This document shows positions 44,079 to 51,973 of a DNA stretch of 64,000 nucleotides, one piece after another (positions within the stretch are counted from its first letter, which is position 1; the number at the start of each line of letters is the position of its first letter). Both the position numbers and the translations under genes were made by a program. The DNA comes from CAVYXK01 sp963708245. GTDB lineage: Bacteria > Pseudomonadota > Alphaproteobacteria > Acetobacterales > Acetobacteraceae. The stretch lies in contig OY970201.1 of the NCBI GenBank assembly GCA_963708245.1, positions 1,054,001 through 1,118,000 of the forward strand, given 5' to 3'. Below the pieces are notes generated by a model. It worked only from the letters and a program-made list of their open reading frames with translations. It searched no databases and had not been told where the DNA came from.

Positions 44079-45124
44079 CGGATATCGGGGGACGATATCA
44101 CATCGTCGGCAAGGTCGGCGAAGGCGGCATGCAAGAAGTGTTTCGTGCACAGGATGTGCTGCTCGGGAAGGACGTCGCGCTTAAGCGGGCAAAGAACGGC
44201 ACGGCGGAGCGGCGCTTTAAGCGCTCTGCTGTGCTGAGCGCCCGGGTCAACCATCCGAACGTCGCCAAGACACTCGATTACGTAGAGGCATTGGAACAAG
44301 CCTATCTCATCGAAGAATTCATCGATGGTTGTGACCTGTCCCAGCTTCTCGAGGACAAACTCGAAATAGTAGACCCAATTTTGGCAACGAAGCTCTTTCA
44401 CGATGTTGTTCGAGGAGTTGCAGCCTCGCACGGCCAGGGAGTGCTTCATCGTGATTTGAAGCCGTCGAACATCATGCTCTTGGGCGGCCTACGCATTAAA
44501 TGCGCCAAGGTCACCGACTTTGGAATTGCGAAAATGACCGAGGACGAGTTTGTCGGAGCAGCGGAGGGAGGCCAAGCCACGATCACAACATCAAAGACGG
44601 TTGTCGGCGCGCTTCCTTACATGGCACCGGAAGCGATTGAGACCCCTAGAGACGTAACGCTGGCAGCAGACATTTGGTCCCTAGGCGCGATGGGTTACGA
44701 GCTCTTGTTTGGCAGGAAGCCTTTCGGCTCCGGTCTCATTGCGGTTAAGAATATCACGGCGGGGCAGCCCCCTGATTATCGGGTCCCGGGTGGTGGAAAG
44801 CAGTTCGAACCGGCCTTCAAACAACTGCTGGAGCTCATCGCAGGCTGTCTTCAGCACGACAGGGCTCGGAGGCCGAGTGCGAATGACCTGACCCGGGCAT
44901 GTGCCGATCTATGCTATTCTACTGACCCAAGATTCGTGGGAACGGTTAGCGACATTCGGTACCGGTCGTGGGGCTTTATTCAACAGGACAGCGGGCCCCA
45001 AGTGTTCTTTCACTTGGATAGTGTCTACGGCCCACGACCAAAAGTGGGCGATCGGGTACTCTTCTCGATGTATCCGGGTGGGGGGGCCGAGCGAGCCTTT
45101 CCTGTCATCAAGCTGCGATCATGA
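44075..45124 (+). CDS. Ser/Thr protein kinase 2 fused to a cold-shock domain
   Basis: 349 aa. Hanks-type kinase domain, residues 8-280: VGEGGMQEVFRAQD (14-27), K37 in VALKRAK, HRDLKPSNIML (125-135), TDFGIAKM (147-154), YMAPEAI (182-188). The remaining residues 287-349 form a cold-shock domain: FVGTVSDIRYRSWGFIQQD carries the RNP1-like WGFI, then the RNP2-like VFFHLDSV, and VGDRVLF closes the barrel. A kinase fused to a nucleic-acid-binding CSD is an unusual architecture and implies RNA or ssDNA sensing. No membrane span. Last gene of the operon; its stop is 3 bases from the truncated vapC end. Confidence 0.88.
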   Translation: MTDIGGRYHIVGKVGEGGMQEVFRAQDVLLGKDVALKRAKNGTAERRFKRSAVLSARVNHPNVAKTLDYVEALEQAYLIEEFIDGCDLSQLLEDKLEIVDPILATKLFHDVVRGVAASHGQGVLHRDLKPSNIMLLGGLRIKCAKVTDFGIAKMTEDEFVGAAEGGQATITTSKTVVGALPYMAPEAIETPRDVTLAADIWSLGAMGYELLFGRKPFGSGLIAVKNITAGQPPDYRVPGGGKQFEPAFKQLLELIAGCLQHDRARRPSANDLTRACADLCYSTDPRFVGTVSDIRYRSWGFIQQDSGPQVFFHLDSVYGPRPKVGDRVLFSMYPGGGAERAFPVIKLRS

Positions 45125-45322
45125 CTGCTGGAGGAGCTCTTCGAAGAGCGCATCCGCTGCCATTCGGACGTCGCGCGCCAGCAGTGATGCGAATTCCACC
45201 TGCGCCCATCGACTGATTGCCAGCTCGTCGACCGGCAACCTGGCGACGAAACGCGCGACACGAGAACTGGTCTCCTCTTCGCGGAAGAGTGGGGTCAGAA
45301 AGCTGGTGTCGAAATAGTGCAT
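45119..45322 (-). pseudogene. VapC PIN-domain toxin, 3' truncated
   Basis: From the ATG at 45322 the frame reads MHYFDTSFLTPLFREEETSS, with the first catalytic PIN Asp, and WAQVEFASLLARDVRM, with the conserved E. It stops at 45119 after LLQQS, giving 67 residues where this subfamily has about 130-140; the second half with the remaining acidic residues is absent. The break coincides with the last codon of the kinase-CSD gene on the other strand, so the toxin was probably cut by the event that brought in that operon. Its ATG overlaps the original antitoxin stop (TGATG). Confidence 0.7.
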
Positions 45323-45564
45323 CAATAGCGCTCGTCATCGCGCATCTGACGCACCAGTGCCGCGCTGTCTTTATGTCATCGCGATGCGCGCGCACGAAAG
45401 GCGGCAAGCTTTTCTAATGGCAATGGTTTCTTTGGAGGGAATGCCGGCCGAATATGCGCCACTGCTTTCCCGTGTCTGGTGATGACGACTTCTTCACCCA
45501 GTTCCACCTTGTCCAGCAGCTCGCTCAGACGCGCCTTGGCCTGAGCCAGATTGACGGTCAACAT
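45322..45564 (-). pseudogene. Phd/YefM-type antitoxin with premature stop
   Basis: Starts at MLTVNLAQAKARLSELLDKV, a typical Phd/YefM N-terminus with EEVVITRHGKAVAHIRP. A TGA at 45376-45378 ends the frame after 62 residues (FRARASR). The same frame continues past it as HKDSAALVRQMRDDERY to a second TGA overlapping the vapC ATG, which is the normal end of this antitoxin family. So a point change has probably removed the last 18 residues, the toxin-binding part. The DNA-binding half may still be made. Confidence 0.65.
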
Positions 45565-45654
45565 GGCAAGCCGTATAACAACAAAATTAGTCATAGGATA
45601 ACATGGCGCTACCTCAGGTGCCAAGCTCATGTCCAGAGGGGCTATGGCGTAGCA

Positions 45655-46992
45655 CTATCGTGCTCGGCCGCTCCGACGGAGCGACCGGCGCTGTGCGAAG
45701 GTATCCTGCAAGTCCCAGATGCGCATCACCCACGGCACGAACCACGGGTTACCGCCGTAGCCCGGCACGGTCGGGAACGGCCGGTCGGCGAATACCGTCG
45801 CCGCATCGCCAACGCCCAAGATCCGTCGCGCCGCCTTGATGCCGAGATACGTCCCCATCGGCACCCCGGCGAAGCAATAGCCGAGAGCGTAGGTCACGCC
45901 GTCATGCGTCCCGAAATGTGGCCATAGGTCGAAAGTGCCGGCACAGCGGCCCGTCCACGCACGGGCAAGCGACACGCCCGCCAAGTCCGGGAACAGCCGG
46001 TCCAGCCGTGGTTGCAACTCGCCGGCCATGACCAGCGGATCGGTCTCGCCGTTGCCGGTGCGGCCGCCGAACAGGATCCGATCGCCGTCCGGCGAGCGAC
46101 GGATGAAGTCGATGTTGTGGTTGTCGTCGAGGCAGGTGCGCCCGGTCGGCAGCACGCGGTCGAGCAAGGCGGGGGGCAGGGACTCGGTCGCGACCATGAA
46201 GGCGTCGAACGGGATCACCCGGCGGGCGAGCCAGGGCGTTGCCGGGCCGGTGTAGCCGTTGGTGGCGACCAGCACGTCGCGCGCATGCAGCGTGCCGCGG
46301 CCGGTGGTCACGACGAAACCCGCGCCGTCCCGAGCGATGCGTGTGACCGGGGTTAAGGTGTGCATTTCGGCGCCGGCGGCCCGTGCGCGATCCAACAGCC
46401 CCTGGTGATAGAGACCCGGATGGATCGAGCCCAGATCCGGCACGACGGCGCCGCCGTAATAGACGTCCGAACCGATCTCGGTGTGTTGTCGCGAGCGCGG
46501 CACCATCTCGAATTCCTGGCCGAGATGGCGGCGGCGGAGTTCGAGCTCATCGGCGATGGTCTCGTACTGCGCGGGCGACACTGCCATGATGAATCGGCCG
46601 CTGATGCGCAAATGGCAGTCGATGGCTTCATTGCGCACGGTTTCGAAAACGCTGTCGAACGCCGCCTGAAGCTCACGATAAACGGGGACGGCAAAATCCA
46701 GTCCGCGCTTGCGCAACAGTTGGCCAAACGGGTGCTTGAAGGTACGACCGACATAGCCGGCATTGCGCGACGATGCGCCGATGCCGAGCGCATCGCGTTC
46801 CAGCACCACCACGTGACGGCCGCCGCGCGCCAAATGCAACGCCGCGGAGAGGCCGGTGATGCCGGAGCCAACGACCGCCACATCGACTCGCGCCGGCAGC
46901 GGCGGCGGCTGCGGGGCGGGGCGCGGTGCGGCGTCCCACCAATGGGGCGCGATCTTAAAGTCAGGGGCGAGGCGCGGGGCTGGCGGGCGCAT
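45655..46992 (-). CDS. FAD-dependent amine oxidase (PuuB/DAO-like)
   Basis: 445 aa; start at MRPPAPRLAPDFK (46992), whose ATG overlaps the upstream stop (TGATG). DAO-fold flavoenzyme: dinucleotide motif VAVVGSGITGLSAALHLARG, then LERDALGIGASSRNAGYVGR, the conserved SSRN-G after the FAD-binding Glu, WTGRCAGTFDLWPHFG and GYCFAGVPMGTYLG at the C-terminal FAD site. Resembles gamma-glutamylputrescine oxidase and other secondary-amine oxidases. The substrate is unknown. Coupled to the 3-hydroxyacyl-CoA dehydrogenase gene. Confidence 0.87.
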   Translation of the reverse strand: MRPPAPRLAPDFKIAPHWWDAAPRPAPQPPPLPARVDVAVVGSGITGLSAALHLARGGRHVVVLERDALGIGASSRNAGYVGRTFKHPFGQLLRKRGLDFAVPVYRELQAAFDSVFETVRNEAIDCHLRISGRFIMAVSPAQYETIADELELRRRHLGQEFEMVPRSRQHTEIGSDVYYGGAVVPDLGSIHPGLYHQGLLDRARAAGAEMHTLTPVTRIARDGAGFVVTTGRGTLHARDVLVATNGYTGPATPWLARRVIPFDAFMVATESLPPALLDRVLPTGRTCLDDNHNIDFIRRSPDGDRILFGGRTGNGETDPLVMAGELQPRLDRLFPDLAGVSLARAWTGRCAGTFDLWPHFGTHDGVTYALGYCFAGVPMGTYLGIKAARRILGVGDAATVFADRPFPTVPGYGGNPWFVPWVMRIWDLQDTFAQRRSLRRSGRAR

Positions 46993-47999
46993 CAGGCGAC
47001 TGGCCCGGCTTGCCGGCGGTCGAGCGCTAGCCATCGGAACAGCTCCTCAGTGCGTGCTCTCAGCAGAGCGGCGTCGTCGCGGCGCGTCCAGTCGTACACG
47101 CCGCGCCGCGTGGGCGAGGCCGAGGGGGCACGTACCAGCTCGGCGAGCTGCGGCGGCGGGTCCGGCGCCGTGTCCAGGTGCGGCTGCAGCGATTGGGCGA
47201 ACTGGACCATCGTCTCGATGCCGCCCAGATCGGCGGACTCAAGCGGGCCGGTGATGCCGAGCCGGCGTCCGATCGTGTTGCGCACCACTGTGTCGATTGC
47301 CTCGGCCGAGGCAGCGCCGCTGGCCCAAAGCGACCAAGCCTCTCGCAGCATGGCGAACTGGATGCGGTTGCCGATGAAACCGGGGATCTCCCGGTCGATC
47401 ACGACTGGTTCTTTGCCGATGCCGCGGAGCTGGGCACAGGTCCACGCCAGCACCCCGGGGTCGCAGAGCGGGCCGCCGCAGACCTCGACCAGCGGAATGA
47501 GCTGGGGCGGGTACCAGAAATGCGTGGCGATCACGCGCTGGCGGCGGGCCACGTGTTCGATGAGCGCGCTTGGCGGCTGACCGCTGGAAGAGGCCAGCAC
47601 GACGGAAGGCTGGCACAGCGCGTCCAGGTCGCCGAACAGAGCGCGCTTGAGGGCGAGGTCTTCGGTGACGGCTTCGATCACCAGATCGGCTCGAGCGGCA
47701 TCGGCCAGCGAGGTGGAAACAGCGATGCGCTCGAGCGCCGAGGCGGCGGCTTCTTCTGTCAGGATCCCGTGGCCGGTGAAATCGTCCAGGCTGGAGCGGA
47801 TGCGATCGCGGGCCCGGCCCAGACTTTCGGCACTGCGCCCGATCAGCAGGACATGCTTCCTCGCGACCGCAAACACCTGCGCGATGCCGTGGCCCATGAC
47901 GCCGTTGCCGATCACGGCGACGGTGGTGAGAGCCGGGCGGTCGGCGGTATCTGTCGGGCGTTCGCTCATCGGGCGCTCCCGTGCCGCGGTCGTTGGCAT
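46992..47999 (-). CDS. 3-hydroxyacyl-CoA dehydrogenase family protein
   Basis: 335 aa. NAD-binding VAVIGNGVMGHGIAQVFA near residue 27, DLVIEAVTEDLALKRALF, the catalytic-type His in IATHFWYPPQLIPLVEV, and PGFIGNRIQFAMLREAWSLW in the C-terminal dimerisation domain. A single C-terminal domain makes it similar to L-carnitine or short-chain 3-hydroxyacyl-CoA dehydrogenases. With the coupled amine oxidase this could fit degradation of a quaternary or secondary amine, but that is inference. Starts at 47999 or 47969 (MSERPTD). Confidence 0.87.
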   Translation of the reverse strand: MPTTAARERPMSERPTDTADRPALTTVAVIGNGVMGHGIAQVFAVARKHVLLIGRSAESLGRARDRIRSSLDDFTGHGILTEEAAASALERIAVSTSLADAARADLVIEAVTEDLALKRALFGDLDALCQPSVVLASSSGQPPSALIEHVARRQRVIATHFWYPPQLIPLVEVCGGPLCDPGVLAWTCAQLRGIGKEPVVIDREIPGFIGNRIQFAMLREAWSLWASGAASAEAIDTVVRNTIGRRLGITGPLESADLGGIETMVQFAQSLQPHLDTAPDPPPQLAELVRAPSASPTRRGVYDWTRRDDAALLRARTEELFRWLALDRRQAGPVA

Positions 48000-48071
48000 G
48001 GTAGCGGAGTGGATGGAAACAGTGTAGCCGAACCGCGCTCATGCTATCAGGGGAAGGTCGGAAGGAGATTC

Positions 48072-48653
48072 ATGCTGACGCTGTATTTTGCGCCGGGCTC
48101 GAGTTCGATGGCGCCGCATATCGCGTTGCACGAGATCGGTGCGCCGTTCGAGAGCCGACCGATTTCGTTCAAGCGACAAGAGACTCGCACGCCGGAGTTT
48201 CTTGCGGTCAATCCGGAGGGCAAGGTGCCGACCTTGCTGATCGACGGCCGCGCGCTGACCGAAGTGGCGGCGATCCTGTTCTATCTCGCCGGGCGCTTTC
48301 CGGAGGCCGATCTGTTGCCGGTGGGCGATATCGAAGCGGAAGCCCAGGCGATCTCGTGGATGTCGTTCATCGCCTCGACTATCCATCCCGCGCGTCGGCA
48401 AGGGATCGAGCGCTCGCGCGAGGTGTTCGCCATCGCCGAGCGACGACTGGGGGAGCGGGACTGGGCGCTGGGACGTTACTCGATCGCAGACATTCATCTG
48501 TTCCGGCTGTACTGGCGTTTCGTAAACTCCGTACACCCTGCGCCTGATGCGTTTCCCAATCTCTCGCGCCACTACGAACGAATGATGGCCCGCCCGGCGG
48601 TGCGACGCACCTGCGAAATCGAACAGGCGATCGGCTACGAGTTGCCGGCATAG
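48072..48653 (+). CDS. glutathione S-transferase family protein
   Basis: 193 aa; AAGGAG 5 bases before the ATG. Thioredoxin-like N-terminal domain with the active-site loop FAPGSSSMAPHIALHEIGAP, the cis-Pro motif GKVPTLLI and the glutathione-contacting E/S in LTEVAAILFYLA; helical C-terminal domain with RYSIADIHLFRLYWR (N-capping box). Likely cytosolic conjugation or isomerase activity. It is divergent from the dehydrogenase/oxidase pair and followed by an FAH-family hydrolase, so a role in aromatic or maleyl-type ring-cleavage degradation is possible. Confidence 0.87.
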   Translation: MLTLYFAPGSSSMAPHIALHEIGAPFESRPISFKRQETRTPEFLAVNPEGKVPTLLIDGRALTEVAAILFYLAGRFPEADLLPVGDIEAEAQAISWMSFIASTIHPARRQGIERSREVFAIAERRLGERDWALGRYSIADIHLFRLYWRFVNSVHPAPDAFPNLSRHYERMMARPAVRRTCEIEQAIGYELPA

Positions 48654-48723
48654 CACCCGCGACGTCAGCGGCTTGCCGCGGTCGCGCTCCCGCCGTATCG
48701 AGGCGCAGAACCAGGAGACACGC

Positions 48724-49557
48724 ATGAAACTCATGAGCTTCCGCCGCCCCGACGGCTCGCCAAGCTGGGGCATCGCCAAGAATGAGGGCGTGGTCGATCT
48801 CGGCAATCTCACCCCGGGCCTGAAGCACGCGCTCTGGGCGATTGAATCACTCGCCGAGCAGGCCACGCGTCACGCCGATTATCCGTTGGGCGATGTGCAT
48901 TTCCTGCCGCCGATCCCCGACCCCGACAAGATTCTCTGTGTCGGGCTGAATTACCTGTCGCACATCAAGGAAGGCGGGCGCGAACCGCCGCCGAAGCCGA
49001 TCATCTTCGCCCGATTCGCGAACAGCCAGGTCGGACACAACGAGACGTTGATCCGACCAAAGGTCTCGGAGACCTACGACTACGAGGGCGAACTTGCGGT
49101 GATCATCGGCCGAAGCTGCCGGCACGTGTCGAAGGATCGCACAGCCGATGTGATCGCCGGCTATGCCTGCTACAACGAAGGCTCAGTGCGTGAATGGCAA
49201 CGACATTCAGGCCAGTTCACGCCGGGCAAGAATTTCTATCATTCCGGTGCCTTCGGCCCGTGGATCGTTACGCCGGAGGAGGCAGGCGACATCACCAAGG
49301 CCACGTTGCTGACGCGCCTGAATGGCGAGGAGGTGCAGCGGGCGACAATCGATGACCTCTGCTTCGATATTCCGACGCTGATCGAGTACATATCCACGTT
49401 CACCCGGCTTGAGCCGGGGGATGTGATTGTGACGGGGACAACGGGCGGCGTTGGCGCGTATCGCACACCGCCGCTTTGGATGAAGCATGGCGATACGGTC
49501 GAGGTGGAGATCAGTGGGATTGGTATTCTGCGCAACACGGTAGCGCAGGAGGAGTAG
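48724..49557 (+). CDS. fumarylacetoacetate hydrolase family protein
   Basis: 277 aa; AGGAGA 6 bases before the ATG. FAH fold: KILCVGLNYLSHIKEGG, IIFARFANSQVGHN, the metal-binding SETYDYEGELAVIIGR (two Glu and later Asp), GYACYNEGSVREWQR and VTGTTGGVGAYR. These enzymes hydrolyse beta-diketones or decarboxylate oxaloacetate-like acids (2-hydroxyhepta-diene-dioate isomerases). Position between a GST and an HMG-CoA-lyase-like gene indicates a dicarboxylate degradative pathway. Confidence 0.88.
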   Translation: MKLMSFRRPDGSPSWGIAKNEGVVDLGNLTPGLKHALWAIESLAEQATRHADYPLGDVHFLPPIPDPDKILCVGLNYLSHIKEGGREPPPKPIIFARFANSQVGHNETLIRPKVSETYDYEGELAVIIGRSCRHVSKDRTADVIAGYACYNEGSVREWQRHSGQFTPGKNFYHSGAFGPWIVTPEEAGDITKATLLTRLNGEEVQRATIDDLCFDIPTLIEYISTFTRLEPGDVIVTGTTGGVGAYRTPPLWMKHGDTVEVEISGIGILRNTVAQEE

Positions 49558-49564
49558 TGCGCGG

Positions 49565-49594
49565 TCCACCTCTCCCGCAAGCGGGAGAGGTGGA
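49565..49594. repeat. palindromic repeat, perfect 14-bp arms
   Basis: TCCACCTCTCCCGC, AA, GCGGGAGAGGTGGA: a perfect inverted repeat in the 51-base gap between the FAH and HMG-CoA-lyase-like genes. It is the cleanest copy of the dispersed family. The AGGAGG ribosome site of the next gene follows it. Confidence 0.85.
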
Positions 49595-49608
49595 CGTAGG
49601 AGGAAGAC

Positions 49609-50565
49609 ATGTCGGACATTCCAACCCGCGTGCAGATCAATGAAGAAGGCCCGCGCGAAGGGTTCCAATTCGAGAAGGGCCCGATCCCGACCGCACGCAA
49701 GATCGAGCTGATCGACGCGTTGAGCGGAACCGGGATCAACCACATCCAGGTCGCCTCATTCGTCAACCCGAACCGCGTGCCCGGCTGGGCCGATGCCGAC
49801 GCGGTCGTCGCCGGGTTCAAGCGCAAGCCCGGCGTCGAATATACCGCATTGTGGTTGAATGTGAAAGGGTTACAGCGTGCGCTGGCGACAGGGCGGCTCG
49901 ACTTCAAGGGTTCGTTCTCGCTTACAGCGTCGGAGACCTTCCTCCAGCGCAATCAGCAGCGCTCGATGGAAGACAACATCCGCGTGGCGCACGAGACGAT
50001 CGAGCTATACAAGCAGCACAGCATACCGCTCGACCGTGTCGGCATCATGGCGGCGTTCGGCTGCAATTTCGAAGGCGAGGTCCCGCACCAGCGGGTGCTC
50101 GACATGGTGCAGCAGATGCTCGATATCTGCGCCGAGCACGAGGTGACGCCAAAAGTATTCTCACTCGCCGACACCATGGCCTGGGCAACGCCCAAGTCGA
50201 TCAAGGAACTGATCGGCAAGGTGCGCGACCGCTGCCCGGAACTGACGCTGTCGCTGCATTTGCACGACACGCGCGGCATGGGGATCGCCAACGCCTATGC
50301 CGGGCTTCAGATGGGGGTGGCGATCTACAACTCCACCGTGGCCGGCCTCGGCGGCTGCCCGTTCGCGGCGCACAAGGGCGCGGCGGGCAATGTCTGCACC
50401 GAGGACCTCGTGTTCATGCTGGACGAGATGGGGATCGAGACCGGCATCGACCTCGACAGGCTGATCGAGGTGGCGCAGCTTGCCGAGTACATCGTTGGTC
50501 ATCCGTTGCCGGGCTCGGTGAAGATGGGCGGCAGCCTGAAAGCGCTGCGGGCGAAGTTGAACTAA
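49609..50565 (+). CDS. HMG-CoA lyase-like aldolase
   Basis: 318 aa. DRE-TIM metallolyase: VQINEEGPREGFQFEKG at the start, metal-site HLHDTRGMGIANAYAG, and the lyase signature STVAGLGGCPFAAHKGAAGN with CTEDLVFML. It cleaves 3-hydroxy-3-methylglutaryl-CoA or a related substrate. The usual N-terminal R-D-G reads R-E-G here, replacing the metal-ligand Asp by Glu, and KGAAGNVC replaces ASGNVAT, so specificity may differ. Ribosome site AGGAGG 6 bases upstream. Followed 12 bases later by the MmgE/PrpD gene. Confidence 0.87.
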   Translation: MSDIPTRVQINEEGPREGFQFEKGPIPTARKIELIDALSGTGINHIQVASFVNPNRVPGWADADAVVAGFKRKPGVEYTALWLNVKGLQRALATGRLDFKGSFSLTASETFLQRNQQRSMEDNIRVAHETIELYKQHSIPLDRVGIMAAFGCNFEGEVPHQRVLDMVQQMLDICAEHEVTPKVFSLADTMAWATPKSIKELIGKVRDRCPELTLSLHLHDTRGMGIANAYAGLQMGVAIYNSTVAGLGGCPFAAHKGAAGNVCTEDLVFMLDEMGIETGIDLDRLIEVAQLAEYIVGHPLPGSVKMGGSLKALRAKLN

Positions 50566-50577
50566 AGGGAGGGTCTG

Positions 50578-51915
50578 ATGGGTCTCACTCAGGCACTGGG
50601 CCAGTTCGTTGCCGACCTGTCACCGAACCGCATCCCGGAAGCAGCGATGCGCGTCGCACAGCTCGGGTTCATCGACTGTGTCGGCACAATGATTGCCGGC
50701 CGCAACGAGGAAGCGGTCCGCATTATGAAGAGCGTGCTGGCGCCGCCGCCCGGTCCGTCGTCGCTGACATTCGGTGCCGAACGCGGACCGGCGCCCGAGG
50801 CTGCCTGGATCAACGGCACCGCGGCGCACGCGCTCGACTACGACGATGTTGGCTTGCGCGGCCATCCCAGCACCGTGCTGGTACCGGCGATCCTGGCCGA
50901 AGCCGAGGCGCTCGGTGCATCGGGCGCCGATATGCTCACGGCCTATGTCGCCGGGTACGAGACGTGGGCGGAGTTGTTCCGCCGCGATTCCGGACTGTTG
51001 CACAAGAAGGGCTGGCACCCGACCGGGCTTTACGGCGCCGTGGGCGCTGCGGCGGCCTGCGCCAAGCTGCGTCGGCTGGACGCCAAGCGGGCGGCGATGG
51101 CGATCGCCCTAGGTGCATCGCAGAGCGGTGGCCTGATGGCGAATTTCGGCACCATGACCAAGCCGTTCCACGCGGGTCGCGCGGCCCATGCTGGGATCAT
51201 GGCGGCGCGGCTGGCGGAGGCCGGGTTCACCGCCAGCACCGACGCGCTGGAACATCCGCAGGGCTTCCTGCACGCGATCTCCCCGGACGGAACCGAGGAC
51301 CGCGCCAGCTCGCCCGAGGTCGGCGAGCGCTGGGCGCTGCTGACGGAAGGGCTCGGGATCAAGAAATATCCCACCTGCTACTGCACGCATCGGGCGATCG
51401 ACTGCGCGCTCGATCTGATCGCCGCGCATCCGGTGAAACCGGATCAGGTGAAGCAGGTGAATGTCGGCATCAGCGACTATTTCGCGACCGTGCTGCGCAA
51501 CCACGCGCCGGAGACCGGGCTTGCCGGCAAGTTCAGCATCGAGTTCGCAATGGCAAGCGCGATCATCGCCAAGCGCGTCGGCCTACGCGAACTCACCGAC
51601 GAGTTCGTGCAACGCCCCGACGTCCAAGCTCTTATGCGCCGGGTCGTTACCACGACGACGAACGAGTACGATCCCGATCTGCCAGGCGCGGCGCCCGCGG
51701 ACACGGTAAGCGTCGAGCTGGCGTCGGGCGAAGTGCTCGAGGGCGCACCGGTCGCCCGCGCCACCGGCCACGCCTCGCGTCCGCTGTCTGAAGCGCAGAT
51801 TTACGACAAGTTCGCCGACTGCCTGGACGCCGGCCGCTCCGACATCCCGACCGAGACGCTGTTCGCGCGCCTGAAAGCGCTTGGCGGGATCGAGGCCAGG
51901 GCGTTGGCGGCCTGA
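50578..51915 (+). CDS. MmgE/PrpD family protein
   Basis: 445 aa; GGGAGG 5 bases before the ATG. 2-Methylcitrate dehydratase / cis-aconitate decarboxylase fold: AHALDYDDVGLRGHPSTVLV, YVAGYETWAELFRRDSG, GWHPTGLYGAVGAAAACAKL, QSGGLMANFGTMTKPFHAGR and KKYPTCYCTHRAIDCALDLI. The pairing with an HMG-CoA-lyase-like gene and FAH gene suggests breakdown of a methylated tri- or dicarboxylate such as itaconate- or citramalate-type compounds; the actual substrate is unknown. Confidence 0.88.
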   Translation: MGLTQALGQFVADLSPNRIPEAAMRVAQLGFIDCVGTMIAGRNEEAVRIMKSVLAPPPGPSSLTFGAERGPAPEAAWINGTAAHALDYDDVGLRGHPSTVLVPAILAEAEALGASGADMLTAYVAGYETWAELFRRDSGLLHKKGWHPTGLYGAVGAAAACAKLRRLDAKRAAMAIALGASQSGGLMANFGTMTKPFHAGRAAHAGIMAARLAEAGFTASTDALEHPQGFLHAISPDGTEDRASSPEVGERWALLTEGLGIKKYPTCYCTHRAIDCALDLIAAHPVKPDQVKQVNVGISDYFATVLRNHAPETGLAGKFSIEFAMASAIIAKRVGLRELTDEFVQRPDVQALMRRVVTTTTNEYDPDLPGAAPADTVSVELASGEVLEGAPVARATGHASRPLSEAQIYDKFADCLDAGRSDIPTETLFARLKALGGIEARALAA

Positions 51916-51932
51916 GGTTCGGGGCCCACCGC

Positions 51933-51960
51933 AGAGGGGGCGGCGCCTCTTCGGATTTTG
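51933..51960 (+). terminator. possible terminator after MmgE/PrpD gene
   Basis: AGAGG and CCTCT arms (51933-51937, 51946-51950) with a GGCGGCG-type loop, followed by TCGGATTTTG. It sits between two convergent genes. Short arms make this uncertain. Confidence 0.3.
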
Positions 51961-51973
51961 ATGCGCCGCTCGA

